Below, one piece after another: positions 21,015 to 31,222 of a stretch of 64,000 bases of DNA (its first letter is position 1; each line of letters opens with the position of its first letter). This DNA comes from Oscillospiraceae bacterium (GTDB taxonomy: Bacteria; Bacillota; Clostridia; UMGS1883): assembly GCA_015068735.1 (NCBI GenBank), contig SVJW01000004.1:1-64000 (forward strand). Direction: 5' to 3'. The position numbers and the translations under genes were made by a program. Under the pieces are notes generated by a model. It was not told the origin of the DNA and ran no database searches. It was given only the letters and a program-made list of their open reading frames with translations.

Positions 21015-22934
21015 TCAGACAATTCTGCCAAACATTTTTTCTATCTGATACTTTGTAAGCTTTACTGTAATAGGTCTTCCGTGGGGGCAGGTTGTAATAC
21101 CCTCGAGTGCTGAAGCCTCGGCATAAAGCTTTTCAAGTTCGGGAAGAGAAAGCTTCTGATGTGCTTTAATGGCGCTACGGCAAGCGATTGTATAAATCGC
21201 CTTGTCAAGCATTGCGGAAATCTCTCCCGGCTCTCCACCTGACAGAACGTCCAGAAGCTCTATAAACAGCCCTTCGCCTTCCTCAAAAGGACAGTCGGCA
21301 GGAAGTGAACGGAGAACCATACTGTTTGCACCGAATTCCTCAATTTCAAATCCCATTGAAAGGAGAAGCTCGCTTCTTTCAAGAGCAAGTGTTTTCTCAC
21401 CGGGGGTAAGAGTTACGGTAATGGGCATTAAAAGAAGCTGAGTGTCTGTCTTATACCCGTTTTTGCGAATCTGTTCATAGCGGATTCTTTCGTGTGCGGC
21501 GTGCTGATCCATCAGGAAAAATTCACCGTCACCCTCCGCCAGTATATATGTGTCGAAAAGCTGACCGATAACTTTTACATCGAGAACGCTTTCGGGCTTT
21601 TCTGTAGCTTGTGCCTTTAAAACCGCTTCTTTTATTTCTGCGGAAAAATCTATCTTCTCTTCCTTGGGAAGAGGCTTTTCTTCTGTCACGTTTATGTTTT
21701 TGATTCCCTCAATCTCTCTTACAGGAAGCTTTCCGTCAAAGCCCTTAACCTCTTCACGGATTTCATTTTTCGTAAGTGGTGCAGGTTTTGGCTTGGGTGC
21801 TTCTTTCGGGGGAGTGTAGGGGGTAAATGCCGATTTTTTAACCTCAGCCTTGGGTTTGGTAAAGGAAATCTGCTCGGCACTTTTTATTGTAATTGGCATC
21901 TTAAATGCCTCTTTATTCTTGAAAACGCCAACCTCTCTGGGTGCGGCAACCTGTGTAAGAGCATTTTTAACCGCCCAGTAAGCCGCTTCATACACATCCT
22001 GCTCGGAAGCGAATTTAACCTCCGTCTTTCCGGGGTGAACATTTACATCTACCAAGGAAGGATCCATTTCCACGTTCAGTATACATACGGGAAATCTTCC
22101 CACCATAAGCTCGTTTTTATACGCTTCGCTTACAGCGGCAAGAAGTGTTTTATTTACCACAAATCTGCCGTTTATAAAGAATACCTGCATCAGTCTGTTG
22201 GGTCTTGAAAGGTTGTTTTTGCCTGTAAGACCGAATACACGGATACCGTTTTTTGCGTAGTCTACCGACGCGGTGGAATTTGCGATATCCTTGCCGTAAA
22301 CTGCGTGAACGGCATTTTTAAGGGTGTTATCTCCGGGGGAGAAAAGCACATCCTTTCCGTCACGGATAAGGCGGATTGAAACATCGGGATGACTAAGCGC
22401 CTGCTTATTACACACATCTGTAACGGTGGAGGCTTCAACCGAGTCCTTTTTAAGGAACTTCATTCTCGCAGGAGTGTTGAAGAAAAGGTTTTTTACGATA
22501 ATCGTTGTGCCGTCGGGACAGCCTGCCCCTTCAAAAACTTTTTCCTCACCGCCCTCAACAACAACGTGAGTTCCCTCGTCGGAGGTTTTCTGCTTGGTAA
22601 AAAGTTCCGTGCGGCTGACTGCCGCAATTGAGCAGAGTGCCTCTCCGCGGAAACCGAGAGTCATAATATGCTCTAAATCCTTGTCTGTCTTTATCTTGCT
22701 TGTAGCGTGGCGGAGAAATGCTGTGCGAGCATCGTCTTTGTCCATTCCGCTGCCGTTGTCGGCAACACGCATATATGTAGTTCCGCCGTCTTTAATTTCA
22801 ACGGTGACAGTTGTAGCCCCTGCGTCAATGGCGTTTTCAACAAGCTCTTTTATAACGCTGGCAGGGCGTTCTACAACTTCACCTGCCGCAATTTTTTCGG
22901 CAGTAAATTTGTCAAGTACGTTTATTTTTCCCAT
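21015..22934 (-). CDS. mutL: DNA mismatch repair protein MutL
   Basis: IAAGEVVERPASVIKELVENAIDAGA; GFRGEALCSIAAVS; DQHAAHERI. Confidence 0.98.
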   Translation of the reverse strand: MGKINVLDKFTAEKIAAGEVVERPASVIKELVENAIDAGATTVTVEIKDGGTTYMRVADNGSGMDKDDARTAFLRHATSKIKTDKDLEHIMTLGFRGEALCSIAAVSRTELFTKQKTSDEGTHVVVEGGEEKVFEGAGCPDGTTIIVKNLFFNTPARMKFLKKDSVEASTVTDVCNKQALSHPDVSIRLIRDGKDVLFSPGDNTLKNAVHAVYGKDIANSTASVDYAKNGIRVFGLTGKNNLSRPNRLMQVFFINGRFVVNKTLLAAVSEAYKNELMVGRFPVCILNVEMDPSLVDVNVHPGKTEVKFASEQDVYEAAYWAVKNALTQVAAPREVGVFKNKEAFKMPITIKSAEQISFTKPKAEVKKSAFTPYTPPKEAPKPKPAPLTKNEIREEVKGFDGKLPVREIEGIKNINVTEEKPLPKEEKIDFSAEIKEAVLKAQATEKPESVLDVKVIGQLFDTYILAEGDGEFFLMDQHAAHERIRYEQIRKNGYKTDTQLLLMPITVTLTPGEKTLALERSELLLSMGFEIEEFGANSMVLRSLPADCPFEEGEGLFIELLDVLSGGEPGEISAMLDKAIYTIACRSAIKAHQKLSLPELEKLYAEASALEGITTCPHGRPITVKLTKYQIEKMFGRIV

Positions 22935-22968
22935 TGAAAGCCTCCTTTCCCAAATGATTAAATAGTTG

Positions 22969-25563
22969 TTATATTAACTTTTGTAACTCATAAAGTTTGT
23001 TCATAGCCTCGATGGGCGTCAAGGTTGTTACATCAATTGCTTTAAGTGCTTCCACAACCTTACTGTTTTCCATATCGGCAAAGCCTATCTGCATAGAGGT
23101 TTCTTCTTCGGAAACGACTTTTTTGGAAATTTTCGCACCTGTTTCGCTTCCGCGTACTTCACCCTCTACCGTTTTAAGAACCTCTTTAGCTCTTTTTATA
23201 ACGCTTTCGGGAACCCCTGCAAGTTTTGCAACCTCGATACCGAAGCTGTCGTCTGTTCCGCCACGGACAATGCGGCGGAGGAATGTAATATCGTCGCCTC
23301 TTTTTTTGCAGGCGGTGTTATAGTTTACGATTCCTGTTATGTTTCCTTCAAGAGCTGTAAGTTCGTGATAATGTGTGGCAAAAAGTGTTTTTGCCCCGAC
23401 CTTCTTTGCAATATGCTCAATAACCGCCCACGCAATGGAAAGTCCGTCAAAGGTGCTTGTACCTCGACCTATTTCGTCAAGAATACAAAGGCTTTTCTTG
23501 GTTGCGTTTTTGAGAATATAGCTGACTTCGTTCATTTCAAGCATAAATGTGCTCTGCCCCGAAGCCAGATCATCGGACGCACCAATTCTTGTAAATATCT
23601 TGTCGATAATTCCGCATTCGGCACTCTGTGCAGGCACGAAAGAGCCAACCTGTGCCATCAGGGCGATAAGTGCCGTCTGTCGCATATATGTGGATTTACC
23701 TGCCATATTGGGGCCTGTAATAACTGACATTCTGTTATCTGTACAGTCGAGAGTAGTGTCGTTAGGAACAAAAAGACTGTCGGAAAGCACTTTTTCCACA
23801 ACGGGGTGTCTGCCCTCTTTAATAATAAGCTTGTCCGAAAGATTGACCTCGGGTTTTACATAATTATTCTTAACAGCCGCCTCGGCAAGTGAGTAGATAG
23901 TATCTGTCACGGCGATTGCGTGTGCAGTCTTTTCGATTCGCTCCATGTGTTCGCAGATTCTTTCTCGTATTTTCTGGAACTCTTCATACTCGAGCTGAAC
24001 AAGTTTCTCGCTTGCACCAAGGACACTGCTTTCAATATCCTTAAGCTCTGCCGTGATGAACCTTTCGCCATTGGTGAGTGTCTGCTTACGCATATAATCA
24101 TCGGGAACTTTTGAAAGCTGAGAGGTGGAAACCTCAATAAAATATCCGAAAACCTTGTTAAACTTAACTTTCAAGGTTTTGATTCCCGTTCTTTCTCTTT
24201 CTCTTGCTTCAAGCTCGGTTATATATGTACTTCCGCCCTTTGTAATGTCCCGCAGGCGGTCAATTTCTTCAATGAATCCGTCACGGATAATATTTCCCTC
24301 ACGAAGGGAAATAGGCGCTTCGGGATTTATTGCTCTTTCCAATAAATCCTTGAGATCTTCAAGCGTATCAAGATTTGCCGCCTGTACGCTTAAAATACTG
24401 CTCCTTGTCCTGCAAAGAATTTTCGACAGGAAAGGAAGACGAGAAAAAGACATACAGAGGGAGAGCATGTCCCTTGCGTTGGCTGTTCCCACGCTGACGC
24501 GGCTCATAAGGCGCTCAATATCGTTTACTCCTGTAAGAGCGTCGGCAAGGTCGTCACGGATGTCCATAGCTGAAACAAGCTCTTCAACACCTAAAAGACG
24601 GTTGTTGACCGATGCCACATTTACCAAGGGGCGGAGAATCCATTGCTTAAGCATTCTCGTACCCATAGAGGTTTTCGTGTTGTCAAGTACCCAGAAAAGA
24701 CTGCCGCGCTTTGACTTGTCACGCATGGTTTCAACCAGCTCTAAGTTTCTTACCGTCGCAGCGTCAAGATCCACAAATTCCTGCGATGTATAAATATCTA
24801 TTGTGTGAATATGCGCCATTTTGGCTTTCTGCGTTTCTAAAATGTACTGAATAAGCGCTGTGGCAGCAATGCGGAGAAGCTTTTCTGTAATGTCGCTGCT
24901 GTTTTTAAGCTGAGAGACTAAAAGCTCACCTGATGCTTTGTCCGCTTCCTCATAATCGTATGTAAAGGTGAGAGCGTCGGTACGGCTCTCAATATATTCT
25001 GTGATTTTCTTGTTCTGATAGGAGTTTCCTCCCAGAGCTATTTCGACAGGGGAGAAGCGCGCAAGCTCGTTTATAAGCTTGTCGCAGGAAATGTCATCAT
25101 AAAGTGCCGTTCCCAAAAGCTCACCCGTGGAAACATCCACAAATGCAATACCGCAGTCGTTTCCGATTCTGCAGACAGATGCCATATAGTTTGTCTTGCG
25201 GGAGTTAAGAAGCGAATCGTCAAGAATTGTACCCGGTGTCACTATACGGATAATGTCACGCTTTACGATACCCTTAACGGATTTGGGGTCCTCCATCTGC
25301 TCGCAGATTGCGACCTTGTGCCCCTTTGCAACCAGCCTTGAAATATAAGTATCTGCCGCGTGAAAGGGAACACCACACATGGGAGCTCTCTCTTCCTGAC
25401 CGCAGTCACGACCGGTAAGAGTGATTTCAAGGTCACGGGACGCAACAATAGCATCCTCAAAGAACATTTCGTAGAAATCGCCCAATCTGAACATCAGTAT
25501 GGTGTCGGGACACTTTTTCTTTATTTCCATGTATTGCTTCATCATTGGAGTAAGCTCTGCCAT
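22969..25563 (-). CDS. mutS: DNA mismatch repair protein MutS
   Basis: TPMMKQYMEIKKKCPDTILMFRLGDFYEMF; TGPNMAGKSTYMRQTALI; DEIGRGTSTFDG. Confidence 0.98.
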   Translation of the reverse strand: MAELTPMMKQYMEIKKKCPDTILMFRLGDFYEMFFEDAIVASRDLEITLTGRDCGQEERAPMCGVPFHAADTYISRLVAKGHKVAICEQMEDPKSVKGIVKRDIIRIVTPGTILDDSLLNSRKTNYMASVCRIGNDCGIAFVDVSTGELLGTALYDDISCDKLINELARFSPVEIALGGNSYQNKKITEYIESRTDALTFTYDYEEADKASGELLVSQLKNSSDITEKLLRIAATALIQYILETQKAKMAHIHTIDIYTSQEFVDLDAATVRNLELVETMRDKSKRGSLFWVLDNTKTSMGTRMLKQWILRPLVNVASVNNRLLGVEELVSAMDIRDDLADALTGVNDIERLMSRVSVGTANARDMLSLCMSFSRLPFLSKILCRTRSSILSVQAANLDTLEDLKDLLERAINPEAPISLREGNIIRDGFIEEIDRLRDITKGGSTYITELEARERERTGIKTLKVKFNKVFGYFIEVSTSQLSKVPDDYMRKQTLTNGERFITAELKDIESSVLGASEKLVQLEYEEFQKIRERICEHMERIEKTAHAIAVTDTIYSLAEAAVKNNYVKPEVNLSDKLIIKEGRHPVVEKVLSDSLFVPNDTTLDCTDNRMSVITGPNMAGKSTYMRQTALIALMAQVGSFVPAQSAECGIIDKIFTRIGASDDLASGQSTFMLEMNEVSYILKNATKKSLCILDEIGRGTSTFDGLSIAWAVIEHIAKKVGAKTLFATHYHELTALEGNITGIVNYNTACKKRGDDITFLRRIVRGGTDDSFGIEVAKLAGVPESVIKRAKEVLKTVEGEVRGSETGAKISKKVVSEEETSMQIGFADMENSKVVEALKAIDVTTLTPIEAMNKLYELQKLI

Positions 25564-25593
25564 GGGTTTTCCTCCTTAGTAGTAAATTGTGGA

Positions 25594-25983
25594 TTAACCG
25601 CAGCTTGAACAACTACTGCAATTTCCACTACAACCGCCGGGCATTTTGCCTGTAATGTGGAATGAAAGAATATTGTTCATCTGGTCAATTACTGCCTGGA
25701 ATGTTCTCTGTGCATTGATGTATGCAGTAATTGTGTCGTTTGTTGTCATTTTGGAATATGCTTCTTCAAGTTCATCGCGGATTTCAGCGATTCTTTCCTC
25801 GGATACGTCACCTTTCTGAATTTCTTCGCCAAGGCGTCTTCTTACATCGCTGTATTCCTTGAGAAGAGCGAGAGCTTCCTCGTCATTTTCCTGTTTAAGC
25901 TCGGCTGCCTTGAGTTCCTTGTACTCCTTGCTATCGATAATTGCTTCACCGAGTTCTCTTGCTTTTTCAAAAATTTCTGCCAT
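25594..25983 (-). CDS. YlbF/YmcA family protein with Cys-rich C-terminus (CSGNCSSCSSCG)
   Basis: Helical YlbF-like domain plus terminal cysteine cluster. Confidence 0.85.
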   Translation of the reverse strand: MAEIFEKARELGEAIIDSKEYKELKAAELKQENDEEALALLKEYSDVRRRLGEEIQKGDVSEERIAEIRDELEEAYSKMTTNDTITAYINAQRTFQAVIDQMNNILSFHITGKMPGGCSGNCSSCSSCG

Positions 25984-26010
25984 TTTAATTTACCGTCCTT
26001 TATATAAATT

Positions 26011-27423
26011 TTATTTTAATTCACCATAGAGTATCCAAGTTTGTGCCTTGGTGATTTTTACATCAATTATTTTTCCGATAAGTGATTCATCGCCCTTGAA
26101 ATTTACAATCTTGTTAGCGTAGTTTCTGCCTGTAAGCATTCCCGTATCGGTTTTGCTTACTCCCTCAACCAGCACTTTTTCTGTATTTCCCTCATGTCTT
26201 AAGTTAAGCTTGTAACTGATATCGTTCTGCTCGTCTAAAAGTTTTCTGAACCTCTTATCGATTTCCTCTTTCGAAGAAACATTTTCCCACTCAGCCGCTT
26301 TTGTACCCTCTCTGGGAGAGTATATGAACGAGAAAATCGAGTCAAACCCAACCTCGCGGAGAATGGATAGTGTGTCCTCAAAATCCTTGTCCGTTTCCGT
26401 AGGGAAGCCCACAATAATGTCGGTAGTGAGGGCAATGTCAGGCATAAGCTCTTTGGCTTTTTTGACTATCTCCATATACCTTTCGCGGTCGTAATGTCTG
26501 TTCATATCCAAAAGTACCTTATCGCTTCCTGACTGCAGCGGAAGGTGAAGCTGATTGCAGATTTTTTCTTCCTGAGCCATGACATAGAGAAGCTCGTCCG
26601 AAATATCCTTGGGATGACTGGACATAAAGCGGATTCTTTCGATTCCGTCGATTTTGCAAACTTTTTTGAGAAGATTTGCAAATCCGTTCTCCTCACCACG
26701 GTCCTTGCCGTAGGAGTTAACGTTCTGCCCTAAAAGCATAACCTCTTTAACACCTGTTTTGGCAAGATTTTCAATCTCAAAAAGAATATCCTCTTCTTTA
26801 CGGCTTCTTTCCCTGCCTCTTACATAAGGAACGATGCAGTAGGAACAGAAGTTGTTGCATCCGTACATAACGGACACAAATGCTTTTGCGCCACCGTCGT
26901 AATTCACGGGGATACCCTCGCAGATTACACCGTCGCCTGAAATGTCCACAACTCTTTCCCTGTGCTCCATAACCTCAGCAAGGAGTGAGGGGAATTTCCA
27001 CAACACGTGTGTGCCGAAAATAAGGTCAACGTGTCGGTACTTTGACTTAACCCTTTTTGCAATCTGAGGTTGCTGTACCATACAACCGCAAATGCCGATT
27101 ATAAGCGACGGCTTTCTCGCTTTAATGTGCTTTAACGCACCAAGGTTTCCGTACACTCTTTCGTGGGCATTTTCACGGATAGCGCAGGTGTTGAAAATTA
27201 TGACATCTGCTTTTTCACGGTCATCGGTAAGGGTAAATCCCATCTCAATGAGCATACCCTCGATTCTCTGGGAATCGTTGACGTTCTGTTGACAGCCGTA
27301 TGTTTCAACCATTGCAAATTTAGTTTCCCCCGAAAGGGAGTTTTTTATTGAATTTATGAAAGCTTCCTGAAGAGCCTTGTCCTCAGGCGAGATAAATACA
27401 TTTTTTTCAGTCAAAAAACTCAT
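26011..27423 (-). CDS. miaB: tRNA (N6-isopentenyladenosine(37)-C2)-methylthiotransferase MiaB
   Basis: VETYGCQQNVNDSQ; MYGCNNFCSYCIVPYVRGRERSR; TRAM domain C-terminus. Confidence 0.96.
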   Translation of the reverse strand: MSFLTEKNVFISPEDKALQEAFINSIKNSLSGETKFAMVETYGCQQNVNDSQRIEGMLIEMGFTLTDDREKADVIIFNTCAIRENAHERVYGNLGALKHIKARKPSLIIGICGCMVQQPQIAKRVKSKYRHVDLIFGTHVLWKFPSLLAEVMEHRERVVDISGDGVICEGIPVNYDGGAKAFVSVMYGCNNFCSYCIVPYVRGRERSRKEEDILFEIENLAKTGVKEVMLLGQNVNSYGKDRGEENGFANLLKKVCKIDGIERIRFMSSHPKDISDELLYVMAQEEKICNQLHLPLQSGSDKVLLDMNRHYDRERYMEIVKKAKELMPDIALTTDIIVGFPTETDKDFEDTLSILREVGFDSIFSFIYSPREGTKAAEWENVSSKEEIDKRFRKLLDEQNDISYKLNLRHEGNTEKVLVEGVSKTDTGMLTGRNYANKIVNFKGDESLIGKIIDVKITKAQTWILYGELK

Positions 27424-27556
27424 CCAATCTTTTTATTATAAGAGTACACTTTATTATATAATATATAATAAAAAAAGTCAAAGGGAAAACAGGGTTTTCT
27501 TTGACTTTTTTCGATAGAAGTTTGTCCGTTCTGAAACATTTTTTCCTATCCCCAAA

Positions 27557-27596
27557 AAACGGCTGTAAAAGAACAGCATTCTTTTACAGCCGTTTG
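27557..27596 (-). terminator. Hairpin AACGGCTGTAAAAGAA-CAGCA-TTCTTTTACAGCCGTT
   Basis: Long inverted repeat downstream of pepV stop. Confidence 0.75.
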
Positions 27597-27598
27597 TC

Positions 27599-28846
27599 TT
27601 ATAATTTAGTTATTGCATCACAAATTATATCGTAATTAATATCTATACTTCTGAAACTCCAGAACTCATTTGCCTGATGCATTGTTTCCGGTTCATCGGG
27701 GAGCATTGCACCAAATGCAACGCAGTTTTTGAAGGCTTTTGCATATGTTCCGCCTCCGATTGCAACAGGCTCCGATTTATCTCCGGTATGCTCTGTATAT
27801 ATCTTTGAAAGCGTTTTTACAAGGTGGCTGTCACGGGGAACGTAAAGAGGTCTGTCGTGGAAGAAAATATCCGCTGTAAGCCCTTTTTCCTCCGCCGCCT
27901 TTTTAATGTTTGCAATAACCTCGTCCCCGTCTGCCGTAATGGGGTAACGGATATCGTAGGAAAGCTCGCATTTTTCGTTGTCGGCATGGATAATCGAGGG
28001 GTTAACGCTGATTTTTGTAATCTCATCGGCAATGTCAATTCCAAGTGCCTCCGCCGTTGTAAGTGACATAAGCTTTGCAAAAGCAGATGCAGGGTACATT
28101 TCGGCTATTTCCCTGCCTATTTTCAAAATAGCATTTTCGCCCTTTTCAGGGGTGCTTCCGTGTGCCGCCTTCCCCTTTGCGTGAAGCTCTTTTCCGTCAA
28201 TAAATGCAGTTGCTTCGTCGGGAACGATATTTATAACCTTACCGCCCTCAAATTTAAAATCGGGGGCAATATTTTTTTCGTCACCGTAAATTTTTACACG
28301 TAAAAGCCCTTTTTCACCGAAAACTACGGGGTAATCGCCATCGGGAGAAAATGCGATTGAGGGAGCTTCCTCGGTCTCTTTATACGCCTGCATACATTTC
28401 CAGCTGCCTGCTTCCTCGTCACCGCCGATTATGAGGCGTACCCTCTTGTTAAGTTTTGCACCGCTGTCCTGTATAGCCTTCATACAGTAAAGGGAAAGAA
28501 GCGCGGGGCCCTTGTTGTCTATTACGCCTCTGCCGTAAATTCCGTCCTCGGCAATTGTGCATTCAAGGGCAGGATAACTCCAGCCGTCACCCGTATCAAC
28601 GGTGTCGGTATGGACGATAATTCCCAGCATTTCGTCGCCTTCGCCCATTTCAATCCAGCCACAGTAACCGCCTACATTTTTGGTCTTGAAGCCAAAGCGT
28701 TTTCCAATCTCCAAAAACGCTTCAATGGCGTTGTTCACGCCCTCGCCGAGAGGTGCTTTTTCGCTGACAGAACCGCAATTTCCGTTAATACTGTTAATTG
28801 CAATAAGCTTCTTTAAATCCTCTAAAAATTCTGTTTTGTTAAACAT
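27599..28846 (-). CDS. Sapep family Mn2+-dependent dipeptidase (PepV-like)
   Basis: GIIVHTDTVDTGDGWSYPALECTIAEDGIYGRGVIDNKGPALLSLYCMKAI; GGDEEAGS. Confidence 0.92.
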   Translation of the reverse strand: MFNKTEFLEDLKKLIAINSINGNCGSVSEKAPLGEGVNNAIEAFLEIGKRFGFKTKNVGGYCGWIEMGEGDEMLGIIVHTDTVDTGDGWSYPALECTIAEDGIYGRGVIDNKGPALLSLYCMKAIQDSGAKLNKRVRLIIGGDEEAGSWKCMQAYKETEEAPSIAFSPDGDYPVVFGEKGLLRVKIYGDEKNIAPDFKFEGGKVINIVPDEATAFIDGKELHAKGKAAHGSTPEKGENAILKIGREIAEMYPASAFAKLMSLTTAEALGIDIADEITKISVNPSIIHADNEKCELSYDIRYPITADGDEVIANIKKAAEEKGLTADIFFHDRPLYVPRDSHLVKTLSKIYTEHTGDKSEPVAIGGGTYAKAFKNCVAFGAMLPDEPETMHQANEFWSFRSIDINYDIICDAITKL

Positions 28847-28857
28847 AGTGCATCTCC

Positions 28858-30018
28858 TTATATATACGATGTTTCCACTGTAATTACCGCATAATAATTT
28901 TCGTTTAATTCGCTCACACATTTTTCAAGTTCTGCAGAAATTTTATCCTTTGCAAAATATCTTTCTGCAGGAACAATCAAATCAAAAATGACATTTGTAT
29001 GGGTAGGACCGGGAACAATCCTCAGATCGTGAACATTTCCCTCAGGACAAACTATGCTGAGCCTTTTTTGAAGGGTGGCATAAATCTCCTTTAAAATGGG
29101 GTTGTTCACATCAATAGGATCCATGTGGATAACGGCTTCGCAACCGAGCTCTTCCGCAATCTGTTTTTCCACCAGATCGGCCGCATCGTGGAGAACAAAA
29201 ATCTCTTTGCTTCCGTCAACCTCCATATGCAGGGATACAAAAATTTTGTTGGGGCCGTAGTCGTGTATCACAAGGTCGTGAATTCCTACCGTTTCGGGGT
29301 TTTCGCGTACTATTTCCTCAACTTTTTTTACGAAATCACGGTCAGGAATACCACCCAAAAGGGGAGAGGACGTCTGTATAACCGCAGCAACCCCCGATTT
29401 TATAATCAGTAGGGAAACAAGAAGACCGACATACCCGTCAATCTGAATGCCTGTAAAATACATAAACACGGCGGAAAGCAATATTGCCCCCGTTGCAATA
29501 GCGTCACTTACGGAATCGGTTGCAACGGCTAAAAGGGCAGTTGACTGTATTTTTTTGCCTGAGTGACGGTTGTAATACGCCATATAAAGTTTAACCAGTA
29601 TTGACACAATTAGTATAATCACAATGTATTTGTTGAAAACAAATTCTGTCGGATGAAGAATTTTGTCGATTGACGACCGGAGAAGTTCTATTCCCACATA
29701 AATGATTACAACAGAGATAAAAATCCCTGCAATATACTCGATTCTGCCGTGTCCGAAAGGATGCTCTTTATCGGCTTTCTGCCCCGAAAGGACGAAACCG
29801 AAAAGACTTATAACCGAGCTTCCTGCATCGGTCAAGTTATTAAACGCATCCGCGGTTATAGCGATGGATGAGCTGATAAACCCTATAAAAAGCTTTGTTG
29901 CAAACAGGAATAGATTCAGAATTATCCCTACGCCACCGCAGACATAACCGTATATTTTTCTTGTAAGTTTAGTATCGGCGTTTTCAGGAAGAAAACGCCG
30001 AATAAGCAAGGATATCAT
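28858..30018 (-). CDS. Cation diffusion facilitator (CDF) family transporter
   Basis: ITADAFNNLTDAGSSVISLFGFVLSGQKADKEHPFGHGRIEYIAG. Confidence 0.95.
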   Translation of the reverse strand: MISLLIRRFLPENADTKLTRKIYGYVCGGVGIILNLFLFATKLFIGFISSSIAITADAFNNLTDAGSSVISLFGFVLSGQKADKEHPFGHGRIEYIAGIFISVVIIYVGIELLRSSIDKILHPTEFVFNKYIVIILIVSILVKLYMAYYNRHSGKKIQSTALLAVATDSVSDAIATGAILLSAVFMYFTGIQIDGYVGLLVSLLIIKSGVAAVIQTSSPLLGGIPDRDFVKKVEEIVRENPETVGIHDLVIHDYGPNKIFVSLHMEVDGSKEIFVLHDAADLVEKQIAEELGCEAVIHMDPIDVNNPILKEIYATLQKRLSIVCPEGNVHDLRIVPGPTHTNVIFDLIVPAERYFAKDKISAELEKCVSELNENYYAVITVETSYI

Positions 30019-30036
30019 AAAAATCCTCCAAAATTT

Positions 30037-30993
30037 TTAGAATGAAAGCATATTATATGCTCGCAGTATTATATATACCACATAAATTATATATATAACC
30101 ACACCAAGGAGCCCGACAGAACGGGAAACCTTGTTCTTTGCCTTGTAGATAAAGAACATGAGTGTGCTTACAGCAATAAGAATTACAGTATCAATAAGTG
30201 CGCCCGGGTCACAGGTAAGAGGGTGGACGATACCACTCATACCAAGAATAAAGAATATATTGAATATATTTGAACCGACAACATTGCCCAGCGCAATTTC
30301 GCTTTCGCCTTTTTTAGCGGCAACAACACTTGTTACAAGCTCGGGAAGACTGGTTCCCACAGCAACAATGGTAAGCCCTACCAAAAGTTCGCTCATACCT
30401 AAGGATGTTGCGAAAAATGTTGCGGAATCAACTGTAAGTGTGCCGCCCAGAATAATTCCTGCACCGCCCAGAATGATGAAAAGAATACTTTTTAAAGGAG
30501 AAAGTGTCTTGTATTCATCGGAGCTTTGCTGAATACGGTTCTTCAGAGCAGAACGCACCAGTAAAAGAATATATGCAATAAAAAGAACAAAAAGTATAGC
30601 CGCTTCAATACGGGAAAGTGTGTTATCAATAAGCATTACAGCGAGGATTGCCGCTGCAAGGATACTTATCGGAAAGTCTCTTTTCATAATAACTCTGTCA
30701 ACCACAAAAGGACAGATAAACGCAGAAACACCTACAACACTCAGAAGATTAAAAATATTACTGCCTACAACATTTGCAATGGAAAGATCATAACTTCCCT
30801 TTAAAGATGCGGATATGCTTACAGCCGCCTCAGGAAGAGATGTCCCGATTGAAACGATTGTAAGACCGATAATAACTGCCGGGATCTTAAGCAATTTTGC
30901 GACAGAACTGCTTCCGTCAACAAACAGGTCAGCACCTTTGATGAGAAGGGCAAAACCTAAAACCAAAAGGAATAAATTCAGTACGTAATCCAT
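30037..30993 (-). CDS. CaCA family Na+/Ca2+-type cation antiporter (YrbG-like), paralog 1
   Basis: Two alpha repeats: GLTIVSIGTSLPEAAVSI...NVVGSNIFNL / GLTIVAVGTSLPELVTS...GNVVGSNIFN. Confidence 0.95.
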   Translation of the reverse strand: MDYVLNLFLLVLGFALLIKGADLFVDGSSSVAKLLKIPAVIIGLTIVSIGTSLPEAAVSISASLKGSYDLSIANVVGSNIFNLLSVVGVSAFICPFVVDRVIMKRDFPISILAAAILAVMLIDNTLSRIEAAILFVLFIAYILLLVRSALKNRIQQSSDEYKTLSPLKSILFIILGGAGIILGGTLTVDSATFFATSLGMSELLVGLTIVAVGTSLPELVTSVVAAKKGESEIALGNVVGSNIFNIFFILGMSGIVHPLTCDPGALIDTVILIAVSTLMFFIYKAKNKVSRSVGLLGVVIYIIYVVYIILRAYNMLSF

Positions 30994-31059
30994 AAAAAAT
31001 CACCTCATAAAATTTTTATTGTGTGGTAATCTTTTTTGCCGTGCACCTCCTTTGTACAA

Positions 31060-31184
31060 AAAAAGACCTTTACCGCACAGAAATGCAGTAAAAGTCTTGC
31101 TGTTTAATACAAAGGCGGGCATAGGAATGCCGTACTGACGCCGTTGTACCGAATTCACTGAACTCGGTAGCTACTCCCTTTTAC
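31060..31184 (-). promoter_or_regulatory. yybP-ykoY family (Mn2+) riboswitch 1, with terminator
   Basis: Minus strand AAAAGGGAGTAGCTACCGAG...TACAACGGCGTCAGTACGG...CCCGCCTTTGTATTAAACAGCAAGACTTTTACTGCA...TGCGGTAAAGGTCTTTTTTT; matches the recognised GGGAGTAGC / GTCA.TACG / AGCAAGAC.TTT layout. Confidence 0.88.
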
Positions 31185-31222
31185 ATTGTGAAGTTTAACA
31201 TAATATCTAAAATTTGTCAACC

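Noticed and set aside
24125-24793. 222-aa plus-strand ORF
   Set aside because: Antisense shadow of mutS; low-complexity Ser/Arg-rich translation typical of reverse frames.
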